The notes under the pieces: model-generated
What the model saw: only the letters and a program-made list of their open reading frames with translations
Told to the model about the DNA's origin: nothing
Database searches by the model: none
Assembly: GCA_013153865.1 (NCBI GenBank)
Contig: JAADDR010000069.1
Location: forward strand, 1 to 42,494
Direction: 5' to 3'
DNA length: 42,494 nucleotides
Source of the DNA: Chlorobiota bacterium
GTDB taxonomy: Bacteria > Bacteroidota > Bacteroidia > Bacteroidales > JAADGE01
Translations under genes and position numbers: made by a program
Shown: in pieces, positions 15,253 through 24,147 of the stretch
How positions within the stretch are numbered: the stretch's first letter is position 1
Layout: the number at the start of each line of letters is the position of its first letter

Positions 15253-16269
15253 ATGCTGAATAAAGCCAAAGAACTGCTTGAAGAAGTTAAAAATTTTGCA
15301 TCGGAAAACATCGATGAAATTGAAAATTTCAGAATAAAATATCTCTCAAAAAAAGGCGGTGCCGTAACCGAACTTTTCAAAGAATTTAAAAACATTCCCG
15401 CCGAACAAAAAAAAGAATTCGGACAAGTATTAAACGAACTGAAAAATTTAGTTACCGATAAAGTCAATGCATTAAAACAAGAATTAAAATCAAAAGACGA
15501 AGTAAAAATCGGCTTGGATTTAACCCTTCCGGGAGATTCTTTCGAAAACGGCTCGAGACATCCGATTTCAATCGTAAGAAACGAAATTACCGAAATATTT
15601 TCGCGGCTCGGTTTTACGATTTCGGAAGGTCCGGAAATTGAAGACGATTTACATGTTTTTTCCGCTCTTAATTTTCCGCCCGAACATCCGGCAAGAGATA
15701 TGCAAGATACCTTTTTTATCGAAAAAAATCCGGATATTCTTTTGAGAACACATACCTCATCGGTTCAAGTAAGGGTAATGGATAATCAAAAACCGCCCAT
15801 AAGAACAATTTCGCCCGGACGCGTTTTCAGAAACGAAGCAATTTCGGCAAGAGCGCATTGTATTTTTCATCAAATCGAAGGACTTTATATCGACGAAAAC
15901 GTATCTTTTGCCGACCTTAAACAAACATTGGAATATTTTGCACAAGAATTTTTCGGACACGAAACTAAAATTCGTCTCCGACCGTCTTATTTCCCCTTTA
16001 CCGAACCTTCCGCCGAAGTTGACGTATCTTGTTCGCTTTGCGGCGGAAAAGGTTGTAACGTCTGTAAATACACCGGTTGGCTCGAAATTCTCGGTTGCGG
16101 AATGGTTGACCCCAACGTTTTGGAAGCTAATAATATCGACAGCGAAAAATACACCGGTTTTGCATTCGGAATGGGAATAGAACGAATAGCCATGCTGAAA
16201 TACGGAATTAAAGATTTACGCCTGTTTTTCGAAAACGATTTACGTTTTTTGAAACAGTTTCAAGGGTAA
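15253..16269 (+). CDS. pheS: Phenylalanyl-tRNA synthetase alpha subunit
   Basis: Catalytic subunit of the heterotetrameric PheRS that charges tRNA-Phe. Residues 1-85 form the N-terminal coiled coil that contacts tRNA. Class II motif 2 is GRVFRNEAISARAHCIFHQ at 189-207, and motif 3 is GFAFGMGIERIAM at 302-314. THTSSVQVR at 167-175 belongs to the active site. Four cysteines at 260, 263, 268 and 271 (CxxC-x4-CxxC) form a zinc-ribbon-like insert seen in Bacteroidota PheS. Length 338 is normal. pheT is not nearby, so the two subunits are encoded apart. Confidence 0.96.
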   Translation: MLNKAKELLEEVKNFASENIDEIENFRIKYLSKKGGAVTELFKEFKNIPAEQKKEFGQVLNELKNLVTDKVNALKQELKSKDEVKIGLDLTLPGDSFENGSRHPISIVRNEITEIFSRLGFTISEGPEIEDDLHVFSALNFPPEHPARDMQDTFFIEKNPDILLRTHTSSVQVRVMDNQKPPIRTISPGRVFRNEAISARAHCIFHQIEGLYIDENVSFADLKQTLEYFAQEFFGHETKIRLRPSYFPFTEPSAEVDVSCSLCGGKGCNVCKYTGWLEILGCGMVDPNVLEANNIDSEKYTGFAFGMGIERIAMLKYGIKDLRLFFENDLRFLKQFQG

Positions 16270-16286
16270 AATTTTACAAAAAGGCG

Positions 16287-16294
16287 TATATTTG
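16287..16294 (+). promoter_or_regulatory. Putative -7 element, possibly leaderless (MNT/HEPN)
   Basis: TATATTTG matches TAnnTTTG and ends six bases before the ATG at 16300. If used, transcription would start at or next to the start codon, giving a leaderless mRNA. No -33 box is seen. Confidence 0.35.
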
Positions 16295-16299
16295 TAATT

Positions 16300-16620
16300 A
16301 TGAGCAAAACGAAAAAAGAAATATTACATCTTATAAAGAAAAAAATTTCGGAAAAAGATAAAAATGCCGAAGTTATTCTTTTCGGTTCGCAGGCAAGAAA
16401 CGAAGAAACCGAAAATTCCGATTGGGATGTGCTTATTTTGCTTAATTCTTCAAATATTTCAAGAGAAACCGAAAAATTATTTCGAGAATTAATGTTTGAA
16501 ATTGAACTCGAAACGGAAAAACCTATTTCAACCTTTGTTTTTTCAAAACAAGAATGGCACGATAAACATTTACACACGCCTTTATACGATAATATAAAAA
16601 AAGAAGGAATTTTGTTGTAA
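16300..16620 (+). CDS. Minimal nucleotidyltransferase (MNT) domain protein
   Basis: A 106-residue stand-alone polymerase-beta-fold nucleotidyltransferase. The motif GSx10DxD is exact: Gly29-Ser30, Asp41 and Asp43 (FGSQAR, then SDWDV). Proteins of this type often pair with a HEPN partner as a toxin-antitoxin module, where the MNT protein can act as antitoxin by adding nucleotides to the HEPN protein. Its TAA shares one base with the start of the HEPN gene (TAATG), implying coupled translation. The activity here is inferred from the family. Confidence 0.88.
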   Translation: MSKTKKEILHLIKKKISEKDKNAEVILFGSQARNEETENSDWDVLILLNSSNISRETEKLFRELMFEIELETEKPISTFVFSKQEWHDKHLHTPLYDNIKKEGILL

Positions 16621-17003
16621 TGTCCGGAACAAAAAACGATTACATAAAATACAGAATAGAAAAATTTCAAGAAATATTTGAAGATGCTTTAATTTTGGCG
16701 AAAAACGGCAGGTGGAATTCTTGCGTTAACAGACTTTACTATTCTTCTTTTTACCTTATAAGTGCTTTGTTGTATAAAAATAATATTAAAGCAACTACAC
16801 ACAACGGAATAAAAATTCAATTTTATAAAAACTATATTAAATCCGGGATTTTAGATAAAAAATACGGAAAATTATTTTCTCATCTTTTTGATTGGAGACA
16901 AGAAACGGATTATGCGGACTTTATCGATTTTAAAGAAGAAACCGTTAAACCGTTGATAGACGAAGTTAAAGCGTTAAATATCGTTTTAAAACAACAATTT
17001 TAA
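16620..17003 (+). CDS. HEPN-domain protein (UPF0332-like)
   Basis: A 127-residue helical HEPN protein, partner of the MNT gene it overlaps. Conserved elements are RWNSCVNRLYYSSFY at 31-45 and the RQETDYADF stretch at 93-101, which fit the UPF0332 branch of HEPN. The RNase motif Rx4-6H of HepT-type toxins is not visible: Arg93 is followed by Asp97 and Tyr98, not His. Ribonuclease toxicity is therefore not supported by sequence. It may be a toxin with another chemistry, a regulator, or a nucleotide-binding partner. The next gene starts ten bases downstream. Confidence 0.82.
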   Translation: MSGTKNDYIKYRIEKFQEIFEDALILAKNGRWNSCVNRLYYSSFYLISALLYKNNIKATTHNGIKIQFYKNYIKSGILDKKYGKLFSHLFDWRQETDYADFIDFKEETVKPLIDEVKALNIVLKQQF

Positions 17004-17013
17004 TTTTTTTAAC

Positions 17014-18267
17014 GTGAAATACAAACGCGAAGAAATAGAAATAATGGCTCCGGTCGGTTCGTTCGAATCGCTTGCGGCGGCAATAAATGCCGGTGCCGAT
17101 TCGGTATATTTCGGCATCGAGCAGTTAAATATGCGTGCCAAATCAACAAATAATTTCTCAACCGAAGACTTAAAAGAAATCGTAAAACGATGCAACGAAA
17201 ATAATGTCAGAAGCTATCTTACCGTTAACACCGTAATCTACGATTACGACATTAATTTAATGAAACAAATTATCGATATCGCAAAAAATGCCGGAATTTC
17301 CGCCGTTATTGCTTCCGACCAAGCCGTCATCAATTATGCGTCGTCGCAAAATGTCGAAGTTCATATTTCCACGCAAGTGAATGTCAGCAATATCGAAACC
17401 TTAAAATTTTACTCGCACTTTGCCGATGTTATGGTTTTGGCAAGAGAATTAAGTCTTAAACAGGTTAAAAAAATAACGGAAACAATAGAAAATGAGCAAA
17501 TAAAAGGACCTTCCGGAAATCTTATTCGTATTGAAATTTTTGCACACGGAGCTTTATGTATGGCAATATCCGGAAAATGTTATTTAAGTCTGCACGAGCA
17601 AAACTCGTCGGCAAATCGAGGAGCTTGCCTGCAAACTTGCCGTAAAGCATATATCGTTACAGAAAAAGAAACAGGTTTCGAGCTTGAAATAGACAACGAA
17701 TACATTATGTCGCCCAAAGATTTAATGACAATAAATTTTTTGGACAAAGTATTGGATGCCGGAGTTAAAGTTTTAAAGATAGAAGGTCGGGCACGTCCCG
17801 CCGAATACGTAAAAACCGTAACCGAATGTTATCGCGAAGCCGTTGATGCCGTTTACGAAAATACTTATACAAAAGAAAAAATAGATAATTGGACAAAACG
17901 TTTGTCAACCGTTTTTAATCGCGGATTTTGGGACGGTTATTATCTCGGCAGAAAACTCGGTGAATGGAGTAAAGACTACGGCTCGAAAGCAACAAAACAA
18001 AAAATATTTATCGGAAAAGTTACAAACTGTTTCAAAAAAATAAAAGTAGGAGAATTTTTAATACAAGCCGGAGAAATTAACACCGGCGACGAAATAATGA
18101 TAACCGGACCGACTACAGGCGTTTTGCAAATGACCGTAAAAGAACTTCGTTTTGACGAAAAACCCGTAGAAACAGTTGTAAAAGGGCAAAAAATTTCAAT
18201 GCCCGTTGACGAAATCGTCAGACGAAACGATAAACTTTATAAAATTGTCGATACAAAAAACTCTTAA
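17014..18267 (+). CDS. Peptidase U32 family protein
   Basis: Member of the U32 (collagenase-like) family, 417 residues. Studied relatives include RlhA and TrhP, which act in hydroxylation of rRNA or tRNA pyrimidines, so RNA modification is as likely as proteolysis. N-terminal TIM-barrel features: MAPVGSFESLAAAINAGADSVYFG at 11-34 (quoted in parts, MAPVGSFESL and GADSVYFG). The U32 signature region has cysteines at 182, 189, 205 and 209 (ALCMAISGKC, RGACLQTC), fitting a cluster or metal site, followed by MSPKDLM and KIEGRARPAEYV. A small beta domain closes the protein. It starts with GTG at 17014, ten bases after the HEPN gene. Confidence 0.9.
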   Translation: MKYKREEIEIMAPVGSFESLAAAINAGADSVYFGIEQLNMRAKSTNNFSTEDLKEIVKRCNENNVRSYLTVNTVIYDYDINLMKQIIDIAKNAGISAVIASDQAVINYASSQNVEVHISTQVNVSNIETLKFYSHFADVMVLARELSLKQVKKITETIENEQIKGPSGNLIRIEIFAHGALCMAISGKCYLSLHEQNSSANRGACLQTCRKAYIVTEKETGFELEIDNEYIMSPKDLMTINFLDKVLDAGVKVLKIEGRARPAEYVKTVTECYREAVDAVYENTYTKEKIDNWTKRLSTVFNRGFWDGYYLGRKLGEWSKDYGSKATKQKIFIGKVTNCFKKIKVGEFLIQAGEINTGDEIMITGPTTGVLQMTVKELRFDEKPVETVVKGQKISMPVDEIVRRNDKLYKIVDTKNS

Positions 18268-18284
18268 AAACAAGTATTTTTAAT

Positions 18285-18292
18285 TACATTTG
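18285..18292 (+). promoter_or_regulatory. Putative -7 element
   Basis: TACATTTG matches TAnnTTTG and lies 11 bases before the ATG at 18304. No -33 box is evident. Confidence 0.35.
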
Positions 18293-18303
18293 TTTTTCAA
18301 AAA

Positions 18304-18867
18304 ATGAATATAATGACAAAACAATTAACCGTATTTTTGATTTTTACGACATTTGCAACCCTGCTGCAAGCCCAAGACATAGATTTTTTTCATAAAAATC
18401 AAAATGACAAGTTTAAATTCGAAGATATAAATACCCAAATGAGTATGGACGAATACCGTATCTTATCGAGAGAACTGCGGATGAAAGACATGATGTATGC
18501 GGCAATTGTTCCCGGATATGTCCATTTTTACGCAAAAGACAACAAAAAAGGATATACCTTACTTGCATTAAGAACTGCTGCATTCGGGGAATTGGCATAT
18601 ATGGGCATAAAAGGAAATATAGACTTCGGCTTAGATAATTTTTTAGACATCAGGGATAATTCTCCGGATACCGACGTAATACTTACATACGGAGCTTTTG
18701 CCGTAATTTTCGGAACATATTTGTATGACTGGATACACGGACAACACGTTTTAAGAAAAAAACAAGAAAATATTCGATATAAATACAACATGAAAATGAA
18801 TCTCGGAATGCTCGATAATCCTAACGGAACATCAATACCTGCATTTTCTTTATCTCTTCAATTTTAA
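18304..18867 (+). CDS. Uncharacterised exported or membrane protein
   Basis: 187 residues, not confidently assigned. An N-terminal signal peptide (about residues 1-23, ending LLQAQ) is followed by a charged stretch with MSMDEYRILSREL. The segment around IVPGYVHFYAKDNKKGY (68-84) then leads to two hydrophobic stretches (about 83-102 and 125-143). The proline-glycine/aromatic/KKGY pattern is reminiscent of small Bacteroidota membrane domains such as DUF5683, but the match is weak. An alternative ATG lies three codons in. Four bases separate it from the next exported protein, so the two likely act together. Confidence 0.65.
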   Translation: MNIMTKQLTVFLIFTTFATLLQAQDIDFFHKNQNDKFKFEDINTQMSMDEYRILSRELRMKDMMYAAIVPGYVHFYAKDNKKGYTLLALRTAAFGELAYMGIKGNIDFGLDNFLDIRDNSPDTDVILTYGAFAVIFGTYLYDWIHGQHVLRKKQENIRYKYNMKMNLGMLDNPNGTSIPAFSLSLQF

Positions 18868-18871
18868 AAAA

Positions 18872-19684
18872 ATGAAAAAAATAATATTTCTGTCGATTAT
18901 AATTTTTCAATTCGGATTTTTTGCATTTTCTCAATCCCTTAAAGCAGAATATCAATATCTTTATCTTATAAACAAACAAGATAACGAAGAAATTATAAAG
19001 GATAATTTAAGAAACGCGGAACTCGTTGCATACAAAATAACCGAAAACCCGGATAATTACAATGATTTCGGAACTCTTTTTTATATTGAATTGGCCCGCG
19101 GCTATTTAAAAACGGAACAATATGCAAAATCGGTATTTACTCTGGCAAGGCAAATACTTTTTTTCCCCGACGAAAACAATAAAAATACCGAACATGTTTT
19201 TCGAATAGCGGCGGAAGGTGCAAACGTTAAAAATATCGAAAATTCATATAAAAAACTATTGCAAAAATCCGAAGCCGAAACTTTCGAAAAGTTTAACGCT
19301 CTGTTTGACCTTACTTTGTCGGAAAAATTGTACGAAACGGACGATTTGCTTAATGAATATATTCGCTTATACCGGCAAAAAAACACCCAACCCTTGCCCG
19401 ATCGTATAAAACAATACGAATTTTATACACTTATAGGCATAAAAAACAAAGATAAATTTAACATGATTTCATATACCGAAGAGTCAGACGATTTTTTGCA
19501 TCTTCATAACGATTTAACGACAAAACAAAAAAGAAAAATAATAAATGCCGCCGCAGATTATTATATAGAAATCAAAAATAAAAACGAACTGAAGAAAACA
19601 ATATCGGAATATAAAAAAATAAAAAAAGGAATAGGCGGAAACTTTTCTTTACTGTATTATAAAATTTCATATGCCGTTTTGTAA
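18872..19684 (+). CDS. Uncharacterised exported helical protein
   Basis: 270 residues, no recognised family. A signal peptide covers residues 1-20 (ending FAFSQ). The rest is rich in Lys, Glu, Asn and aromatic residues with a helix-turn-helix rhythm (YIELARGYLKTEQYAKSVF, then AKSVFTLARQILFFP), which suggests degenerate TPR-like repeats. It is probably periplasmic and a protein-binding scaffold. It is four bases after the previous gene on the same strand and ends six bases from the stop of the convergent gene. Confidence 0.6.
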   Translation: MKKIIFLSIIIFQFGFFAFSQSLKAEYQYLYLINKQDNEEIIKDNLRNAELVAYKITENPDNYNDFGTLFYIELARGYLKTEQYAKSVFTLARQILFFPDENNKNTEHVFRIAAEGANVKNIENSYKKLLQKSEAETFEKFNALFDLTLSEKLYETDDLLNEYIRLYRQKNTQPLPDRIKQYEFYTLIGIKNKDKFNMISYTEESDDFLHLHNDLTTKQKRKIINAAADYYIEIKNKNELKKTISEYKKIKKGIGGNFSLLYYKISYAVL

Positions 19685-19690
19685 CCGGTT

Positions 19691-20716
19691 TTAAAACTCG
19701 AATATTTCACCTTTAGTAAACTTTTCGGTAAATAACTCTCGCCCTTTGATATTCAAATGAGAAGCATCTCCGAAAAATTTATCCGGATAAGCATAAAGAC
19801 TGTCCGAGATAATAAATCCCGGATATTTATTTGCATATTTTTTCATAAATTTTTCGTAACCCGAAACAAATTTCGGACTTAAAGCATCGAAAGAGCTTTT
19901 GTTTACGGGCATAGAAAAAAATATAAGCATAATATTATTTGTTTTGCATGTGCCGAGAATTTTATCAAAATAATTTACAAGTAATTTATCGGGCATAAAA
20001 TTATCGTAACCGGTTTCGTAGTTAAGTGCGGAACACGAATCTTTCAAACCCGGATGCGGTCTGCCTCCTTTCATTTCTTGCATTTTTTCTATCAGTTTCT
20101 TATTTTCTTCGTATCCCGAAAAAACATTATTATATAAAACATCATCCTGATAATATGTAAGGTAATCTGCTTTGTAAAGAAAAAATTTAAACCTCGGAAA
20201 ATCTCCCAAAACATCGGTTCTCATTGACTTCTCGGAAATTATTTCTTTAAAATCGGAAGTCGAAATAAAATTATTGCGAACGGCAAAGTGCCAAAATGCA
20301 AAAAGCTCACAAAAAAAACGCGGCGAAACGGATAAAAAAACAGTATCGGGTTTCGGATATTTTTTTAAATATTTTTTTAAAACATAATACATTTCGACCG
20401 GTGTTGAACCGCCGGAAGCAAATCCGTAAGATCCGGAGATTTTGGTATAATCAAGTCCCGCATTAAGACGCGATTCCCCCAGAAAAATTTTATTTACTTT
20501 CGGAATTTTATAATTGCCTTCTAAACTCTCTTTCAGAAAATACCATCGCGTATTAGTCGGACGATTATAATACAACGGAAAATATTCAATATAAAAAAAC
20601 CACAAAAGATAAAGAGGAATAATAAATGCCGCAATCTTTTTAAATAAAAGTTTTATATCGTTATTTTTTAATTTATTTTGCATTTCTTGTACGAATATAT
20701 GCTTTCTGAAAAACAA
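19691..20716 (-). CDS. Membrane-anchored SGNH-hydrolase-like protein
   Basis: 341 residues with one N-terminal transmembrane helix (about 25-48) and a large extracytoplasmic domain. FLGESRLNAGLD at 78-89 resembles block I of SGNH/GDSL hydrolases (Ser82), and DASHLNIKGRELF (Asp317, His320) resembles block V, which supplies the other two triad members. VFLSVSPRFF (126-135) would be a central strand. Such proteins often act with membrane O-acyltransferases in acylation of surface polysaccharides, but no such partner is in the window. A start at the internal Met12 (20683) is possible. Esterase or acyltransferase activity is an inference. Confidence 0.68.
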   Translation of the reverse strand: MFFRKHIFVQEMQNKLKNNDIKLLFKKIAAFIIPLYLLWFFYIEYFPLYYNRPTNTRWYFLKESLEGNYKIPKVNKIFLGESRLNAGLDYTKISGSYGFASGGSTPVEMYYVLKKYLKKYPKPDTVFLSVSPRFFCELFAFWHFAVRNNFISTSDFKEIISEKSMRTDVLGDFPRFKFFLYKADYLTYYQDDVLYNNVFSGYEENKKLIEKMQEMKGGRPHPGLKDSCSALNYETGYDNFMPDKLLVNYFDKILGTCKTNNIMLIFFSMPVNKSSFDALSPKFVSGYEKFMKKYANKYPGFIISDSLYAYPDKFFGDASHLNIKGRELFTEKFTKGEIFEF

Positions 20717-20763
20717 TATCGTAAATTAAGGATTATTTTTTATTTTTATCAAAAAAAACAAAA

Positions 20764-22698
20764 TTGATTTTTCCGGAAAACGAAATAACGGAAATTATTG
20801 CGGTAATAGTTGCCTTCGGTATTATTGTAACGGCATCCAATCATCTGGCGAAAATTTTTCAGAATATAAAGTTGCCGTTGATAACGGGTTTTATTATTGT
20901 CGGTATTTTTTCCGGACCTTATTTGCTTAAAATGCTTCCCGGCAATTTAAACAGATTAGGGTTTATTAACGATATTTCTCTCGCATTTATAGCCTTTGCT
21001 TCCGGAACGGAAATTTATCTGAAAGAAATTCGCGATAAAGTAAGAGATATTACCGTGATGACAACGGCGCAACTCGTAATTATTTTTGTTCTCGGCTTTA
21101 CGATTATTTTATTGCTTGCCGATTACATTCCTTTTATGTCCGGTGCCGGACAAAATACCAAAACCGCAGTAAGTCTTCTTATTTCAACAATCTTTATTGC
21201 AAGTTCGCCGGCATCGGCAATAGCGGTTATTAATGAACTGAGAGCAAGAGGGCGTTTCACTAAAACAGCCCTCGGCGTAACTGTTATAAAAGATATTTTC
21301 GTAATAATTTTATTTGCGGTTACATTTGCCGTTGCCGAAGTTTTGGTAAGCGGAAACAAATTTAACATATCGGAAATAATTATCGTTTTTGCCGATTTGC
21401 TGTTCAGTGTTTTAATCGGTATCGTTTACGGCAAAATATTGGAACTCAACTTCAAAATTGCAAAAAACGAATATATTGATATTTCGATTATACTTTTAAT
21501 AGGGTGGAGTATGTTTTTGCTGTCCTCGTTTATAACGAAAATTACTTCAAGTTTTCTTACGATTCCCTTGCATCTCGAAGCTCTGCTTATAGGTATTGTT
21601 GCCGGATTTTACGTAACTAACTATACCGATTACAGAACAAATCTCGAAAAACTTACCAATCATTTCGGACATTATGTTTATGCGGCGTTTTTTACATTGA
21701 TAGGAGCTACACTTTCCGTTGATTTACTGATAAAATATTGGACGGCGGCAATACTTTTATTCGGAATTAGAATTTTAACGGTTTTCGGAGCTTCGTTTGT
21801 CGGAAGTTTAATTTTAAAAGAAAAAATAAAAGAAGCTTTTTTAAGCTGGATGCCTTACGTAACGCAAGCCGGCATCAGCTTAGGCCTTATAACAATAATT
21901 TCCGCTCACTTTCTCGATTTCGGAACCGAATTCGAAGCTGTTATGATTGCCGTAATTGTTATTAATCAATTTACCGGACCTCCTTTAATGAAGTTTTCGA
22001 TTATAAAGAGAGGAGAAGCTCACATAAAATCAAAAGATTATTCGTTCGATTTTCATAAAGACGTATTTATAATCGGTTTAGGCGGAAAAGCGGTTCTTTT
22101 GGCAAAAACATTAAAAAGAGAAGGATATTCGGTAAAAGTAATATCCGACAGAAAAGATGTCGATGCTTCGTTTTGTACCGATGTAGAAGTTAATTTAGTC
22201 GATAATATAGATTACGAAACTTTGGTGTCATATAATTTTAAAGACGCCGAGTCGGTGGTAATTATGAGAGATGAGGATCCGGCTTACGAAATAAGCGAAT
22301 TAATATACGAAAAATTCGGAACTCCCAATGTTATTGTTGTTCTCGAAACAAGAGGAAACATAAAACGCTTTAAAGAAATAGGTGTTATTGTTGTTGCTCC
22401 CACGGCGGCACTTATAGCTCTTTTGGAACATTTCGTTCGCTCGCCTCATGCAACATCCATATTACTCGGAATGCAGGAAAATCAAGAAACGGAAGAAATA
22501 GAAGTTCTTGCGGATGATATTCACGGCATGTTACTGAAAGATTTACGTTTACCGATAGGTGTTTTGGTTGTTTCGGTTACGAGAAACAATCAAGTAATGT
22601 TGCCGAGCGGTTACACAAGATTAAGAAAACACGATACCGTAGCCGTAGTCGGTTCACAAGAACAAATAGACATTGTAAGAACCAAACTGCAGTATTAA
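20764..22698 (+). CDS. CPA2-type cation/proton antiporter with RCK domains
   Basis: Predicted monovalent cation/H+ antiporter or K+ efflux protein of the inner membrane. Residues about 8-415 contain twelve or so membrane helices with the CPA2-like GVTVIKDIFVI (171-181; candidate ion-site Asp177). Residues 432-545 are a TrkA-N (RCK) Rossmann domain starting VFIIGLGGKAV, and 566-644 are a TrkA-C domain, both for nucleotide or ion gating. At 644 residues this resembles KefB/C-type architecture. The start is a TTG at 20764; no upstream ATG is in frame. The next gene starts 23 bases downstream. Confidence 0.88.
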   Translation: MIFPENEITEIIAVIVAFGIIVTASNHLAKIFQNIKLPLITGFIIVGIFSGPYLLKMLPGNLNRLGFINDISLAFIAFASGTEIYLKEIRDKVRDITVMTTAQLVIIFVLGFTIILLLADYIPFMSGAGQNTKTAVSLLISTIFIASSPASAIAVINELRARGRFTKTALGVTVIKDIFVIILFAVTFAVAEVLVSGNKFNISEIIIVFADLLFSVLIGIVYGKILELNFKIAKNEYIDISIILLIGWSMFLLSSFITKITSSFLTIPLHLEALLIGIVAGFYVTNYTDYRTNLEKLTNHFGHYVYAAFFTLIGATLSVDLLIKYWTAAILLFGIRILTVFGASFVGSLILKEKIKEAFLSWMPYVTQAGISLGLITIISAHFLDFGTEFEAVMIAVIVINQFTGPPLMKFSIIKRGEAHIKSKDYSFDFHKDVFIIGLGGKAVLLAKTLKREGYSVKVISDRKDVDASFCTDVEVNLVDNIDYETLVSYNFKDAESVVIMRDEDPAYEISELIYEKFGTPNVIVVLETRGNIKRFKEIGVIVVAPTAALIALLEHFVRSPHATSILLGMQENQETEEIEVLADDIHGMLLKDLRLPIGVLVVSVTRNNQVMLPSGYTRLRKHDTVAVVGSQEQIDIVRTKLQY

Positions 22699-22721
22699 GA
22701 ACTGAAAAATTTATAATTAAA

Positions 22722-24143
22722 ATGAAAAAATATACCCTTTATATCTTATTTGTTTTTTTGAATATAATTATGCCGGCACAACCGACACACGAATTTCAAA
22801 AAATACTTGCTTCCGACGGCCAGCCGGACGATATGTTCGGAGCTTCGCTTGCAATTCAAGAAAACATTGCCGTTTTCGGAACTCCCCAAGACGACGATGT
22901 CGTAAACAATGCCGGAGCTGTGTATGTTTACGAAAGAAACGGCACAAGTTGGGGGTTTAAACAAAAACTTACAATTTCGGAAAGCGAAGAAGCCGATATG
23001 CTCGGCGAAGCGGTAGGAATTGACGGTAACTTTATTGTCGCAAGCGCATACCAGGCAGCCGGAATAACCGGAAATACGGGTGCCGCATACATTTGGAAGA
23101 AAAACGGTGACACATGGGAATTTATGCAAAAAATTTATGCGTCGGACGGTTCTTCCGCCGATAATTTCGGAAAAAGCATAGCTGTTGACGGAAATTATAT
23201 CGTTGTCGGTGCCGATAATGAAGATTTCGGAAGCGGTTCGGCTTACGTTTTTTATTTTGACGGAACAAATTGGACACAAATTGCCAAACTGCAAGGCGAC
23301 GATAATCTGAACGATTATTTCGGTCATTCTGTTGACATAAGCGGAGATTATATCGCTGTCGGTGCTTGGCAGGCAAATGTTTCCGGAAGTAACGAAGGTG
23401 CCGTTTTTGTTTTTAAAAACAATTCCGGAACATGGGAATTTTTACAAAAATTATCTGCCGATGATGCCGAAGATGATGATGTTTTGGGGTATTCGGTTGC
23501 GATAGACGGAGATTACATCGTAACGGGTGCTCACGGAGACGATTTTGCAACGGGTTCGGCTTATGTTTTTTACAATAACGGCGAAACATGGGAACAACAG
23601 GCAAAATTGACGCAAAATAACGGTTCTTACGAAGATTATTTCGGAAAAAATGTTTCGATATCGGGAGATTTTATCCTTGTTGCCGCACAAAAATACGATA
23701 CTGCAAAAGGCGACGAAGGTGCCGTATATCTGTTTGTGAGAGAAGGAACTTCTTGGGCGAGAACAAGCATGTTTTCGGCATCCGATGCAAGTGATACCGG
23801 ATTATACGGATATTGCACGGCAATTGACGGCAATTATGCTTTTGCAAGTTCTGTCCAAAATAACGGAACCGTTTATGCTTTGGGTCCGGATAATGTTTCG
23901 GTAAATAATACAGAAAAAAACGACATTTCGGTTTTTCCTAATCCCGTTTATTCTTATTTTAAAATTAAAAACATAAATGAAGAAATAAAAAGCTTAACGA
24001 TTTTTGATTTATCCGGAAAAATCTTGTTTAAACAAAATAATGTCGGCAAAATGATTAATATCTCAAATTTGCCTCCCGGAAATTATTTCTTAAAAATAAA
24101 TACTAAAAATCAAGATATTTATAAAATGATAATTAAAAATTAA
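22722..24143 (+). CDS. T9SS-exported FG-GAP beta-propeller protein
   Basis: 473 residues. A signal peptide (1-19, ending MPAQ) is followed by seven repeats of about 50 residues, each with a D-x-FG-x-S-x-A/V-I-x-G-x-Y/F-I-x-V-G-A-like core (DDMFGASLAI, ADNFGKSIAV, NDYFGHSVDI and so on). Seven FG-GAP-type blades imply a closed seven-bladed propeller. The last ~75 residues (ISVFPNPVYSYFKI, then IFDLSGKILF and LPPGNYFLKI) form a type A T9SS sorting domain, so the protein is secreted or attached to the cell surface. Ligand unknown. It is co-directional with, and four bases from, a second T9SS cargo gene. Confidence 0.88.
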   Translation: MKKYTLYILFVFLNIIMPAQPTHEFQKILASDGQPDDMFGASLAIQENIAVFGTPQDDDVVNNAGAVYVYERNGTSWGFKQKLTISESEEADMLGEAVGIDGNFIVASAYQAAGITGNTGAAYIWKKNGDTWEFMQKIYASDGSSADNFGKSIAVDGNYIVVGADNEDFGSGSAYVFYFDGTNWTQIAKLQGDDNLNDYFGHSVDISGDYIAVGAWQANVSGSNEGAVFVFKNNSGTWEFLQKLSADDAEDDDVLGYSVAIDGDYIVTGAHGDDFATGSAYVFYNNGETWEQQAKLTQNNGSYEDYFGKNVSISGDFILVAAQKYDTAKGDEGAVYLFVREGTSWARTSMFSASDASDTGLYGYCTAIDGNYAFASSVQNNGTVYALGPDNVSVNNTEKNDISVFPNPVYSYFKIKNINEEIKSLTIFDLSGKILFKQNNVGKMINISNLPPGNYFLKINTKNQDIYKMIIKN

Positions 24144-24147
24144 AATT

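Noticed and set aside
16620-17003. HepT-type RNase toxin
   Set aside because: No Rx4-6H motif is visible, so only the HEPN/UPF0332 fold is claimed.
22746-23833. Antisense open frames, up to 193 codons, across the FG-GAP gene
   Set aside because: They arise from the repeated codon pattern of the propeller on the other strand; no homology or start region.
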